Source: Pedobacter suwonensis
GTDB taxonomy: Bacteria; Bacteroidota; Bacteroidia; Sphingobacteriales; Sphingobacteriaceae
Assembly: GCF_900111825.1 (NCBI RefSeq)
Contig: NZ_FOJM01000020.1
Coordinates: forward strand, 70,930 to 121,502
Direction of reading: 5' to 3'
DNA: 50,573 bases
Part shown: positions 16,200 through 25,182 of the stretch, one piece after another
How the letters are laid out: the number at the start of each line of letters is the position of its first letter
Numbering within the stretch: position 1 is the first letter of the stretch
The notes under the pieces: model-generated
What the model was told of the DNA's origin: nothing
Seen by the model: the letters and a program-made list of their open reading frames with translations, nothing else
Database searches by the model: none
Program-made: the position numbers and the translations under genes

Positions 16200-18779
16200 T
16201 TAGAATGCATAACGGATTGTTCCACCGTAAGTTCTCGGATCGCCCAATACACCGGCGTATAAACCGGAGTTTCCTGCTGCAGCCTGTAACTGCTCATAAT
16301 AATTTTTATTGGCGATGTTTCTGCTCCAAACAAACAACGAAAACTTATCGGATTTGAAGCCCAGCCTGGCATTAAATAGAGCGTAACCTTTAACAACCAG
16401 TACGCTTGATGGGGTAGGATTTGAAGAATATTCTGAACGGTAACTCGCATCACCTGCGATGAAATAGCGTCCCGCTCTGGTGGACAGATTACCAGGTGTA
16501 CTCAGCTCTGAACCGCCTGAAATATTCCATTTAGAGATACCAGGCAACCTACCGCCGGAAGCATCTTTAAAGGCAACCTGGGTAGCCAAGCCGTTGATCA
16601 CCTCGGTATGTCCGGTTTCTTCTAATGGTAGCGGTGCATTGGTAAATCTTACGTATTTACCATCAAGATAGGCCAGGGCAGCATTTAAAGTTAAAAAACG
16701 TTCCAGTTGATAAGTACCGTCTATTTCCAGGCCTTTTACCCTCACCTTTTCGGCATTTGATAAATAACCTCTGTTTACGCCCAGCTGTGGCGATTGCACA
16801 TTGGTCTGATAATCTTTAATGTCCGTATTAAATAAACTGATATTGACAACGGCACCTTTGAGCGGCTTCGTTTTCGCACCGAGCTCATAATGCTGAACGT
16901 ACTCAGGTTTAACAACAGCTACAGATAAATCTGCTGCTCCCGTTGAGGTAGTTGGCAAACCGCCTACATTAACACCCACCGGTTTGTAAGCGGTAGAAAA
17001 AGTTCCGTAAACATTTAAGTTATGGCTTGGGCGATAAGAAACGGTGAAGTTACCAGATAAATTGTTGTTATCTACCTTAGTAGAGAACTGCTGATTGGCA
17101 TATACGGCTGCTTTGAGTACTAATAATGTCGCATCAGTGGTTTGTAAACCGCCATACGTTACCCGATCATAATCAACATCTTTTTTATCATAGGTATACC
17201 TTAAACCTGGCAATACATGCAGGTTTTTTAAAACTTCCCAGTCAACCTGCGCAAAAACTGCCGCACTTAACGATTTAATAACAGAGTTGGTTTTAATACC
17301 AAAACCGTCCAATAAACCCGGTGTGGAGTATAAAGCCTGACTACCGGTATTGCTGGTTTGTACAAAACGCCATTGATCTTTACCTACTTCTTCTGTTTGT
17401 GCCAAACCTTTTAAATTCTGACCCAAAAAATAAACGCCCACTACCCCACTTAATTTCTCGGTAATATTGCCTGCGTACCTGACTTCCTGAGAGTATTGAT
17501 CGTGGCGTGAATTGCCCTGCGATTTGGTCAATGCTGCCACCTCAGAAAAATCCCTGTCGTTGGTGGGATCCCAGTTCCAGAATCGCCAGGCCGTAGTTGA
17601 AGTAAGTGTTCCATTCCCAATTTTATAATCAACATTTAACGAGATCCCGCCGATGGATTGGTTATGTCTCCAAGGCGTATTGGTATTGATTTCTCTTGAA
17701 AAAGGATCTATTTTAGGTTGTTGATAGCCTAAATCAGAAATAATTCTGGCATATTGGCGGTACGCACTTCTTTCGGTTGTGGTAACGCCGGCAATTACCA
17801 ATGGGTAACCAGCCGGATGCTGAATGCTTACATCGCCACTTAACAACACCTGCAATTTTTCGGAAGGGGTATAATATAACTGACTTTTCAGTCCGAGGTT
17901 GTTCTGTCCGCTATACCTGCGTTCTTCCCTGGTATTCCAGATGGTACCATCACGTTGCGTACCCGAAATTGAAATTTTTGCAGCAACATCTTTTGCCAGT
18001 GCACCAGAAACTGATGTTTTGGCCTGAATAAAATTATAATTCCCGACACTCAATTCTATTTTTGCGCTCGGCGTTAAAGTGGGTTTGCTCGTGGTGATGT
18101 TAAAAGCACCAGCCGTGGTATTTTTGCCAAATAAGGTACCTTGAGGACCACGTAAAATTTCGATCTGATCAATATCAAGAAAATCGGTAGAAGTAGCGGC
18201 CGGGCGGGCATGATAAACGCCGTCTACATAAAAACCTACACCAGGATCGATACCATCATTGGTTAAACCAAAGGTAGAACCTAACCCCCTGATGTTTAAG
18301 GTAGTGTTCCTCGCATTCGAGGCGTACAACTGTACCGAAGGGACCAATTCCTTTAAACGGTTTACGTTAAAAGCACCTGCATTTTCGGCTGAACGTCCAC
18401 CAATAACAGTAATTGGGATCGGTACATCCTGTAAAACCTCCGAACGCCTTCTGGAAGTTACCACAATTTCATCAAGCAATGCATTTTCCACCAAAACCAA
18501 TTCTATTGGCGTATTGTCAACTTTTAGTATCTGAAAATCCTGTGGTTTATAGCCTACAGCGCTGACCTGAAGGTAGAAAGGTGTTTCCTGTTTTACATTG
18601 ATGCTAAAAGCGCCGTTTTCATCGGCTACCACAGCCTGGTTGGTTCCCCTTACCTTTATCGTTGCGTTGGCGATAGTAGTACCGTTGGTTGTTTTAATAA
18701 TTCCTGTAACCGGACTTTGGGCAAAAGCAAATCCCGCGGAGATTAAAAATGAAAATAAAAAAAGTAAAGTTTTGTTCAT
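16200..18779 (-). CDS. TonB-dependent outer-membrane receptor with carboxypeptidase-regulatory-like N-terminus
   Basis: 859 aa. A signal peptide (1-20) is followed by a CarboxypepD-reg-like beta-sandwich (about 22-98), typical of Bacteroidota. Next come DEIVVTSRR and SEVLQDVPIPITVI (103-126) and the plug (NIRGLGSTFG, VGFYVDGVYHAR, IEILRGPQGTLFGKNTTAGAFN). A beta-barrel ends in an aromatic residue. The plug wording is that of proteobacterial, sphingomonad-type receptors, not of SusC, and no SusD partner is present. Ligand (siderophore, sugar or aromatic compound) is unknown. The start at 18779 follows the signal peptide; the frame is open to 18806. Stand-alone unit with its own promoter, operators and terminator. 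Confidence 0.93.
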   Translation of the reverse strand: MNKTLLFLFSFLISAGFAFAQSPVTGIIKTTNGTTIANATIKVRGTNQAVVADENGAFSINVKQETPFYLQVSAVGYKPQDFQILKVDNTPIELVLVENALLDEIVVTSRRRSEVLQDVPIPITVIGGRSAENAGAFNVNRLKELVPSVQLYASNARNTTLNIRGLGSTFGLTNDGIDPGVGFYVDGVYHARPAATSTDFLDIDQIEILRGPQGTLFGKNTTAGAFNITTSKPTLTPSAKIELSVGNYNFIQAKTSVSGALAKDVAAKISISGTQRDGTIWNTREERRYSGQNNLGLKSQLYYTPSEKLQVLLSGDVSIQHPAGYPLVIAGVTTTERSAYRQYARIISDLGYQQPKIDPFSREINTNTPWRHNQSIGGISLNVDYKIGNGTLTSTTAWRFWNWDPTNDRDFSEVAALTKSQGNSRHDQYSQEVRYAGNITEKLSGVVGVYFLGQNLKGLAQTEEVGKDQWRFVQTSNTGSQALYSTPGLLDGFGIKTNSVIKSLSAAVFAQVDWEVLKNLHVLPGLRYTYDKKDVDYDRVTYGGLQTTDATLLVLKAAVYANQQFSTKVDNNNLSGNFTVSYRPSHNLNVYGTFSTAYKPVGVNVGGLPTTSTGAADLSVAVVKPEYVQHYELGAKTKPLKGAVVNISLFNTDIKDYQTNVQSPQLGVNRGYLSNAEKVRVKGLEIDGTYQLERFLTLNAALAYLDGKYVRFTNAPLPLEETGHTEVINGLATQVAFKDASGGRLPGISKWNISGGSELSTPGNLSTRAGRYFIAGDASYRSEYSSNPTPSSVLVVKGYALFNARLGFKSDKFSLFVWSRNIANKNYYEQLQAAAGNSGLYAGVLGDPRTYGGTIRYAF

Positions 18780-18907
18780 AATGGTGTGAATGGTTGGTTT
18801 AAGCATTATTGATTAATGAGGTACTTGCGAATGTGTGACTACTAATTCCGGAAGGCTACAACAGCTATGCGAACACGTTTTTTGATTGATTTTCATATTA
18901 TTATATA

Positions 18908-18921
18908 AAATCTATAGATTT
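18908..18921 (-). promoter_or_regulatory. Operator candidate O1 at the receptor start site
   Basis: Perfect 14-bp palindrome AAATCTATAGATTT placed 6 bp downstream of the -7 box, where transcription should begin. A bound repressor would block initiation. Confidence 0.6.
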
Positions 18922-18927
18922 AGTAGG

Positions 18928-18957
18928 CAAATATATTAAAAAATATCAACTGCCAAA
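18928..18957 (-). promoter_or_regulatory. Promoter of the TonB-dependent receptor
   Basis: On the minus strand TTTG (18954-18957), exactly 18 bp, then TATATTTG (18928-18935): a full match to the Bacteroidota consensus TTTG-N17-23-TAnnTTTG. Leader to the ATG is roughly 140 nt. Confidence 0.8.
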
Positions 18958-18981
18958 TTTTATTTCGTGATTTTATAAAAT

Positions 18982-18995
18982 AGATCTATAGGTTT
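18982..18995 (-). promoter_or_regulatory. Operator candidate O2 upstream of the receptor promoter
   Basis: AGATCTATAGGTTT, two mismatches (one per half-site) from the perfect palindrome O1. It lies 24 bp upstream of the -33 box; centre-to-centre distance to O1 is 74 bp. Confidence 0.5.
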
Positions 18996-19002
18996 ATCAT
19001 GA

Positions 19003-19049
19003 AAGATCCTGAAATAAATCCGATAGCTACCTATCGGATCAGGATGACG
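19003..19049. repeat. REP-like nested inverted repeat
   Basis: Outer arms ATCCTGA/TCAGGAT enclose inner arms TCCGATAG/CTATCGGA with a CTAC loop, followed by GACGA. Same family as the hairpins at 6677 and 47582. Confidence 0.75.
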
Positions 19050-19065
19050 ATTAGCAACAAAAAAA

Positions 19066-19095
19066 AACGGGGCGATCGTAAACCGATGCCCCGTT
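19066..19095 (-). terminator. Intrinsic terminator of guaB
   Basis: GC-rich stem AACGGGGC/GCCCCGTT extended by ATCG/CGAT with one bulged G. On the minus strand it is followed by a run of nine T. Confidence 0.92.
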
Positions 19096-19133
19096 ATTTT
19101 ATTCTTAAAATATTTGAGTATTTATTGACCTTA

Positions 19134-19161
19134 TACCCTAATCCCCATACCCCAAACCTTA
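19134..19161. repeat. Heptad repeat, core CCC (4 units)
   Basis: Four consecutive 7-nt units of pattern NNCCCNA (TACCCTA, ATCCCCA, TACCCCA, then AACCTTA). The last unit covers the guaB stop codon (19159-19161). Confidence 0.6.
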
Positions 19162-20628
19162 TCTAGTATAATTTGGTGCTTCTTTGGTAATGGTGATATC
19201 ATGCGGGTGACTTTCGCGCATGCCTGCAGCGGTAATCTGTACAAACTGCGCTTCCTGTAAGGCTTCAATATTGGCTGCTCCACAATAGCCCATACTTGCC
19301 CTTAAACCACCAATATATTGGTACATTACTTCAGCAAGGGTACCTTTAAACGGCACGCGACCAACAATACCCTCAGGAACCAGTTTTTTAATGTCATCTT
19401 CCACATCCTGGAAATAACGGTCTTTAGAACCTTGCTCCATCGCTTCAATCGAACCCATTCCACGATATGATTTAAATTTACGTCCTTCGTAAATAATGGT
19501 TTCACCTGGCGATTCTTCTACTCCTGCAAATAAAGAACCTGCCATCACGGTGCTTGCACCTGAAGCAATTGCTTTTGCAATATCTCCTGTATGTTTAATT
19601 CCACCATCTGCAATAACAGGTACCCCTGTACCTTTTAGCGCTTTGGCACATTCGTAAACAGCATATAATTGAGGAACACCAACTCCGGCAATGATCCTGG
19701 TGGTACAGATAGAACCGGGACCAATACCAACCTTAACGGCATCTGCACCGGCATCTGCTAAAAACTTGGCAGCTGCACCTGTAGCAATATTGCCGACGAT
19801 CACCTGTAAGTCAGGATACTTTGCTTTAACTTCTTTTAATTTATCTACAACCCCTTTGGTATGGCCATGAGCTGTATCGATCGTAATGACATCAACACCA
19901 GCATGCACCAAAGCATCAACCCGTTGTAAAGTATCAGCAGTTACTCCTACCGCAGCGCCTACTCTCAAACGGCCATGCTCATCTTTACAGGCTACCGGGT
20001 AATTTTTAACTTTTGAAATATCTTTAAAGGTAATTAACCCGCTTAAGTAACCATCTTTGCTCACAACTGGCAGTTTCTCAATTTTATGGTTCTGAAGAAT
20101 TTCCTCTGCCTGAACCAAGGTAGTTCCTTCCGGAGCAATGATTAAATTTTCTTTGGTCATTACTTCAGAAATTGGCCGCTTCATATCCTTTTGGAAACGT
20201 AAGTCCCTGTTTGTGATAATGCCAACCAGTTTATTATCGCTACTTACCACCGGAATACCACCTATTTTATGCTCCTTCATGATCTTGAAGGCATCAGCAA
20301 CCACAGCTGTTTCCAATAAAGTTACGGGATCTTTGATCATACCGCTTTCCGAACGCTTAACCTTGCGTACTTCGGCAGCCTGTCTATCGATCGTCATGTT
20401 TTTGTGTAACATGCCTATCCCGCCATTCTGCGCAATGGCAATCGCCAGTTCAGCTTCGGTTACGGTATCCATCGCAGCAGAAATCAATGGAACATTAAGT
20501 TTAATTTTTTTTGTTAGAAAAGTGGTTGTATTTACTTCACGGGGCAGAATTTCAGAGTATGCGGGTACTAATAGTACATCATCATACGTTAAACCTGTGG
20601 CAATAAACTTTGTGGAATCGAGTTGCAT
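19159..20628 (-). CDS. guaB: Inosine-5'-monophosphate dehydrogenase
   Basis: Cytoplasmic enzyme oxidising IMP to XMP with NAD, the committed step to GMP. 489 aa with the TIM barrel split by a two-CBS-domain insert at about 95-210. DTAHGH (251-256), VIVGNIATG and the catalytic loop GPGSICTTR with C308 are intact, as are GMGSIEAM and the flap YRGMGS region. Standard length. It has its own promoter (20661-20690) and strong terminator, with no guaA next to it. Confidence 0.98.
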   Translation of the reverse strand: MQLDSTKFIATGLTYDDVLLVPAYSEILPREVNTTTFLTKKIKLNVPLISAAMDTVTEAELAIAIAQNGGIGMLHKNMTIDRQAAEVRKVKRSESGMIKDPVTLLETAVVADAFKIMKEHKIGGIPVVSSDNKLVGIITNRDLRFQKDMKRPISEVMTKENLIIAPEGTTLVQAEEILQNHKIEKLPVVSKDGYLSGLITFKDISKVKNYPVACKDEHGRLRVGAAVGVTADTLQRVDALVHAGVDVITIDTAHGHTKGVVDKLKEVKAKYPDLQVIVGNIATGAAAKFLADAGADAVKVGIGPGSICTTRIIAGVGVPQLYAVYECAKALKGTGVPVIADGGIKHTGDIAKAIASGASTVMAGSLFAGVEESPGETIIYEGRKFKSYRGMGSIEAMEQGSKDRYFQDVEDDIKKLVPEGIVGRVPFKGTLAEVMYQYIGGLRASMGYCGAANIEALQEAQFVQITAAGMRESHPHDITITKEAPNYTR

Positions 20629-20660
20629 AGCAAATAAATTAGGATTTATTATTTGCCAGG

Positions 20661-20690
20661 CAAAGATACGAAAATCGAACGGAAATTAAA
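20661..20690 (-). promoter_or_regulatory. Promoter of guaB
   Basis: Minus strand TTTA, 18 bp, TATCTTTG (20661-20668). The -7 element is perfect and the -33 element has one mismatch. Leader about 30 nt. Confidence 0.7.
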
Positions 20691-20853
20691 GCGTAAAGTT
20701 AAAAATGCTTAAATATTGAGTTCTTCTGACAATTACCATCAATCAGATTAGCGAGAATGATGCGGCTGATTTAGTCTGATTGGCACCGAAAAAATTTTAA
20801 ATAATTCGGATAATTATGATATAATTGCACAAACCAAAAAACTAATTTTATAC

Positions 20854-22857
20854 ATGCAGAAAAATGCTCTCAGATTTCTGACTCTAATGCTATGCTTTGG
20901 AGTGAGTACCCTTTATGCCCAAAACAATCCACCCGTAAAAAGAGAATTCAGGTTTGGTAAAATTGCACCGGCAGAATTCGAAGTAAAAGCTTCGGGGCAG
21001 GACTCTTCAGCCTCCGCAATAAAGCTGTTTGATGTTGGCGATTGCTATTTCGAATATAGCAATAACGGCGGTTTTATTTATGTTTTTGAACGACACATCC
21101 GTTATAAAATTTTAAATAAAAACGGCTATGATCTGGCTAACTTCAATGTTGAACTTTATAAAAGCAGTAATTCTGCAAAAGAAGACCTCAGTTTTATGGA
21201 TGCTGCGACCTATAATATGGTTGACGGCAAAATAATGACCAGCAAACTAAATAAAGATGCCAAGTTTACCGAGGCATTCAACAAAAACTATATAATCAAA
21301 AAATTTGCGTTGCCCAATGTCAAGGAAGGATCGATTATTGAGTTCAAGTATAAAATCAAATCCGACTTCACATTTACTTTACGCGGATGGAAATTCCAAT
21401 CCACTGTTCCTACACTGTGGTCTGAGTACAATGTTAGAATACCAGAATACTTTGTATACAAAAACAATGTGAGCGGATACTACCAAATCGATCATCCGGT
21501 GCATGAAACCATAAACACCTCCTATATCCCGGGTTTAACTTCGAATGCCGCTTACGATAAATATTGTGCTGCAAATGTACCGGCCCTAAAAGAGGAACCA
21601 TATGTAACCACAATGGATGATTATACACCCAAAATAGAGTTTGAACTTCGTGGCACCCAATTTCCGGGTCAAATGTATCAGGATTTTAACGGCTCCTGGC
21701 CAAAAATCATTAAAGGCTTAGCTGAAGATGAAAATTTTGGTGGCTTTATTAACAAAAACGGTTATGCCAAATCAGTACTGCCGGGTATCCTGAAAGGTGA
21801 AAAAGATACCCTTACCGCAGTTAAACTCATTCTGAATTATGTTAAAAATAATTTAAAATGGGATAAGCAATACTCAAAATATGCCAGCGAAACCAACCCA
21901 AAAAGTATTTTCGAAAAGAAAACAGGCTCATCTGCAGATATCAACCTTGCCCTGTTAAGTTTATTAAAAGAAGCCAGGATTGAGGCCTTCCCTGTCCTCC
22001 TCAGTACAAGAGAAAACGGCGAACATCCGGGTTATCCATTGGTATCGGCATTCAATAACGTAATAGCGGTTACGCAGATACAGAATAGCCTGTATTTTCT
22101 GGATGCGACAGACAAGGATCTGCCCGCTGGGATGTTAGACTACGAAAATTTGAGTCACCAGGGATTTTATATCGATTTAAAAAATACATCAGGCAACTGG
22201 CTTTCCACCGAGCCAAGTGTTTCTAGCGAAAAAATATTTGTATACAGTATGGTTTTAGACAAAGACCATAAGTTAATCGGACAGATCAGCCAATATTCAA
22301 AAGGTTATGCAGCACTAAGTCTTCGAAATAGATATAGAAAAACAAATAACGAGGCTGAGTTTATTAAAGACTTCAAAAAAGATAAAACCGGGCTCGAAAT
22401 ATCGGCATATAAGATCGATAATCTGGATAATCCGGATGAATTATTAACCGAAAGCATGGACGTTGTGATCGAAGATAACGTTGAAGAAGCTGGCAATCTG
22501 GTGTATTTTACCCCCCTGCTGTTTGAAAGAACAAAAGAGAATTTATTTAAGCTGGAGCAACGCAAATTTCCAGTTGATTTTGCCTATCCATTTAAAGAAA
22601 ACTACCGCATTACGGTAAAATTCCCTGATGATTATGAAATAGATAAACTTCCTAAAGGAGGCATTTATAAACTTCAGGAAGACAAGGGTACCTTTGCCAT
22701 TAACTATGTAATAGAAGGTAAAACCCTGATGGTAAAAAGTGCCATTAGCCTGAATAAATCGCTTTACACATCAGAAGAATATTTCGATCTACAAGCATTA
22801 TTTAAAGCGGTGGTTGAAAAGCAGGCCGAACAAATCGTATTTAAAAAGAAAGTATAA
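20854..22857 (+). CDS. DUF3857 / transglutaminase-like protein with altered active site
   Basis: 667 aa, exported (signal peptide 1-22). It has the N-terminal DUF3857 beta-domain, a central transglutaminase-like domain (about 300-430) and a C-terminal beta region. Compared with its neighbour, the catalytic cysteine position reads GSSADIN (S360 where Cys is expected) and the histidine position reads FNNVIAV (N402). The aspartate D417 in FLDATDK remains. So it is probably not a cysteine transglutaminase or protease and may act as a binding or structural partner. Its stop overlaps the next ATG by 1 nt, giving tight coupling. Role in the cell unknown. Confidence 0.88.
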   Translation: MQKNALRFLTLMLCFGVSTLYAQNNPPVKREFRFGKIAPAEFEVKASGQDSSASAIKLFDVGDCYFEYSNNGGFIYVFERHIRYKILNKNGYDLANFNVELYKSSNSAKEDLSFMDAATYNMVDGKIMTSKLNKDAKFTEAFNKNYIIKKFALPNVKEGSIIEFKYKIKSDFTFTLRGWKFQSTVPTLWSEYNVRIPEYFVYKNNVSGYYQIDHPVHETINTSYIPGLTSNAAYDKYCAANVPALKEEPYVTTMDDYTPKIEFELRGTQFPGQMYQDFNGSWPKIIKGLAEDENFGGFINKNGYAKSVLPGILKGEKDTLTAVKLILNYVKNNLKWDKQYSKYASETNPKSIFEKKTGSSADINLALLSLLKEARIEAFPVLLSTRENGEHPGYPLVSAFNNVIAVTQIQNSLYFLDATDKDLPAGMLDYENLSHQGFYIDLKNTSGNWLSTEPSVSSEKIFVYSMVLDKDHKLIGQISQYSKGYAALSLRNRYRKTNNEAEFIKDFKKDKTGLEISAYKIDNLDNPDELLTESMDVVIEDNVEEAGNLVYFTPLLFERTKENLFKLEQRKFPVDFAYPFKENYRITVKFPDDYEIDKLPKGGIYKLQEDKGTFAINYVIEGKTLMVKSAISLNKSLYTSEEYFDLQALFKAVVEKQAEQIVFKKKV

Positions 22858-24752
22858 TGAAGTATTATTTTAGTTTGCTATTCGCTGTTGCGTCTATTAA
22901 TACCACATTTGCGCAGACGGATTACGATGTGGCGAAAATTTCTGAAAGCCTGAAACATGACGCTGTAGCCGTAGTAAGAAACGAAGAATCCTTTTTCGAT
23001 GTTAAAGGACTGGGCGCGGCAAGAATGGATTATAAAGTAGCCATAACCATTTTGAATAAAGCCGGTGAACCATATGGTGAAATGGCTGAAGTTTACGATA
23101 AATTCAGCAACATATATAACATTAAGGCTGCGCTTTACGATGCTGCAGGAAAAAAAGTAAAAGACTATAGAAGTTCAGACATTAAAGACCAAAGCCTGAT
23201 TTCGAACTTTTCGATTTTCGAAGACAACAGGCTTAAGCTTTTAAAATTTGTCAGTATAACCTATCCTTATACTATAGAATATAGCTTCAGTCAGGACTAT
23301 AACGGATTGCTTTCTTTTCCGTCATGGCGCGACCTTAAAGGTTTTGGCATATCGGTTGAAAAATCTGCCTACACGATTCAAAAGGCAAAAAATTACAAGA
23401 TGAAGTACATTACCAGCTCAAATTTACCGACAGACTCGGTAATTAACGGCGAAAAATTACAGTACAGATGGAAAAGTACCAATGTTGCTGCAGTTACTGA
23501 GGAGCCGCTGAGTACAGGCCTTGATAATGTTTCTTCATGGGTTAAAGCTTCCCCTAATGAGTTTGAATTCGATGGCTCAACGGGAAATTTTGATAACTGG
23601 AAAAATTTTGGTTCATGGATTTTCAATTTAAATCAGGGAGGAAATAAACTTCCCGAAGCAACCAGATTGATGGTGCAGAACCTGATCAAAGATGCCAAAA
23701 CGCCAAAAGAAAAGATCAAAATTTTATACAACCACCTGCAGCAAAATACCCGTTATGTTAGTGTGCAATTAGGAATCGGTGGATTCAGACCAATTTTAGC
23801 CGAAAAGGTTGCGCAGGTAAATTACGGCGATTGTAAAGCGCTTTCCAATTATATGAAGGCTTTGTTAAACGAAGCAGGAATCGCCTCCAATTTAATTGTG
23901 ATTGGAAACGATATGCCTAGTTTAAATCTGAATTACTCCAGCATGGGGCAGGCAAACCATATGATTTTATGCGTTCCACTTGAAAAAGACACGACATTTT
24001 TAGAATGCACCAGTCAATTTAAACCCATGGGATTTATCGGCTATGGCAACTCTGACAGGAATGTACTGATGGTGACCGAGGATGGAGGAAAGATTGTGCA
24101 TACCCCGGCTTACCATGCCAAAGAAAATTATCAGAACCGAAAAACCAAAATTACGCTGGCAGAAGACGGTACAGCTACCTCTGAAATTAAGGCTACCTAT
24201 GGTAATGCACAGTTTGAAGAAAATTTTTCGATGACATTGATGGAACCTGTTGATCTCCGCAAAAAAATAATTGAAAACAGTTCTATTCCGGTAGCAGAAC
24301 TTATTAGCTACAAGTATATGCAGCCAGATAAAACGGTTCCGGTACTTACTGAAGAAATTAACTTTAAAACCAACCCCTTATTAACCAAAGGTGGAGATAA
24401 GTTGTTTTTGTTGGTTAACCAGATTAACCGCCGCGAAAGCGTTCCGCTTAAAGTAGAAGGAAGAAAAACATACTTCGCGGTTCCATTCAGTTATCATGAT
24501 GATGACGAAATTAATTACATCTTACCAAAAGGATACCAGGTAGAATTTATTCCGAAAGACATCACGATCAACTCTGAATTTGGATCGTACAATGCGAAAT
24601 TTAGTATTAAGGATAATATGATCGTTTACAGCCGCACGCAAACCATGAACAATAAGAAGTATCCGCCAGAAAAATATGGCGAATACGTAGATTTTTATAA
24701 AAAGATTTACCAGGCTGATAAACAAAAAGCTATCTTGACTAAAACTTTATAA
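22857..24752 (+). CDS. DUF3857 / transglutaminase-superfamily protein
   Basis: 631 aa with a signal peptide (1-19), DUF3857, a transglutaminase core and a C-terminal DUF3858-like beta domain. The core keeps the cysteine and histidine: YGDCKALSNYM (C326) and ANHMILC (H368). The usual aspartate is a glutamate here (FLECTSQ, E383). The family is common in Bacteroidota envelopes, but its substrate is not established. It is co-translated with the preceding paralogue, whose residues at these positions differ, suggesting an active/inactive pair. ppnP follows after 6 nt. Confidence 0.9.
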   Translation: MKYYFSLLFAVASINTTFAQTDYDVAKISESLKHDAVAVVRNEESFFDVKGLGAARMDYKVAITILNKAGEPYGEMAEVYDKFSNIYNIKAALYDAAGKKVKDYRSSDIKDQSLISNFSIFEDNRLKLLKFVSITYPYTIEYSFSQDYNGLLSFPSWRDLKGFGISVEKSAYTIQKAKNYKMKYITSSNLPTDSVINGEKLQYRWKSTNVAAVTEEPLSTGLDNVSSWVKASPNEFEFDGSTGNFDNWKNFGSWIFNLNQGGNKLPEATRLMVQNLIKDAKTPKEKIKILYNHLQQNTRYVSVQLGIGGFRPILAEKVAQVNYGDCKALSNYMKALLNEAGIASNLIVIGNDMPSLNLNYSSMGQANHMILCVPLEKDTTFLECTSQFKPMGFIGYGNSDRNVLMVTEDGGKIVHTPAYHAKENYQNRKTKITLAEDGTATSEIKATYGNAQFEENFSMTLMEPVDLRKKIIENSSIPVAELISYKYMQPDKTVPVLTEEINFKTNPLLTKGGDKLFLLVNQINRRESVPLKVEGRKTYFAVPFSYHDDDEINYILPKGYQVEFIPKDITINSEFGSYNAKFSIKDNMIVYSRTQTMNNKKYPPEKYGEYVDFYKKIYQADKQKAILTKTL

Positions 24753-24758
24753 ATTGCA

Positions 24759-25040
24759 ATGATTACTGAAAACCAATATTTTAATGGCAACGTTAAATCG
24801 TTAGGCTATGAAACTACCGAAGGAAAATCGACCATTGGTGTGATCAATCCGGGAGAATATACCTTCGGTACTGCCCAAAAAGAAGTGATGCATGTGATAG
24901 AGGGCCAACTGCAGGCGCTATTACCAGATGCCACCGAATGGATAAATATTGCTGCAGGAAACCAATTCGAGGTTCCTGCAAATTCATCATTTAAAGTAAA
25001 AGCGGCTGTGCAAACCGCTTATCTTTGCCAATATAGATAA
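24759..25040 (+). CDS. ppnP: Pyrimidine/purine nucleoside phosphorylase
   Basis: 93-aa single-domain cupin of the PpnP (YaiE/DUF1255) family, which splits nucleosides with phosphate into base and ribose-1-phosphate. GVINPGEYTFGT, VMHVIEGQLQALLP and the closing FEVPANSSFKVKA ... YLCQY match the family throughout, and length is standard. It lies 6 nt behind the two DUF3857 genes, so it is co-transcribed with envelope proteins of no obvious metabolic link. A ~112-bp inverted element follows. Confidence 0.93.
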   Translation: MITENQYFNGNVKSLGYETTEGKSTIGVINPGEYTFGTAQKEVMHVIEGQLQALLPDATEWINIAAGNQFEVPANSSFKVKAAVQTAYLCQYR

Positions 25041-25049
25041 TTTAAAAAA

Positions 25050-25161
25050 GCCGTCCTTTCGACCGAAACACAGTGGATTTGAAAGATCTATATCGATAGA
25101 TTTAGCTTCGCTGAACACTTCGTGGTTCTCGACTTCGTTGCACTTCGCTCGAAACGACGGC
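25050..25161. repeat. MITE/REP-like 112-bp element with inverted ends
   Basis: Ends GCCGTCCTTTCGA and TCGAAACGACGGC are inverted with one mismatch. The interior holds a second palindromic block (ATCTATATCGATAGAT) and CTTCG-rich words. It sits between convergent genes and could terminate both. Part of it recurs at about 6990-7012. Confidence 0.7.
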
Positions 25162-25182
25162 CTCCATAGGCTTAATTTCCAC

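Noticed and set aside
20820..20827. TATAATTG as -7 box of the DUF3857 operon
   Set aside because: Deviates from TAnnTTTG and no -33 element at a fitting distance.
21434..21628. Minus-strand frame within the first DUF3857 gene
   Set aside because: Shadow; no start context and the main frame is complete.
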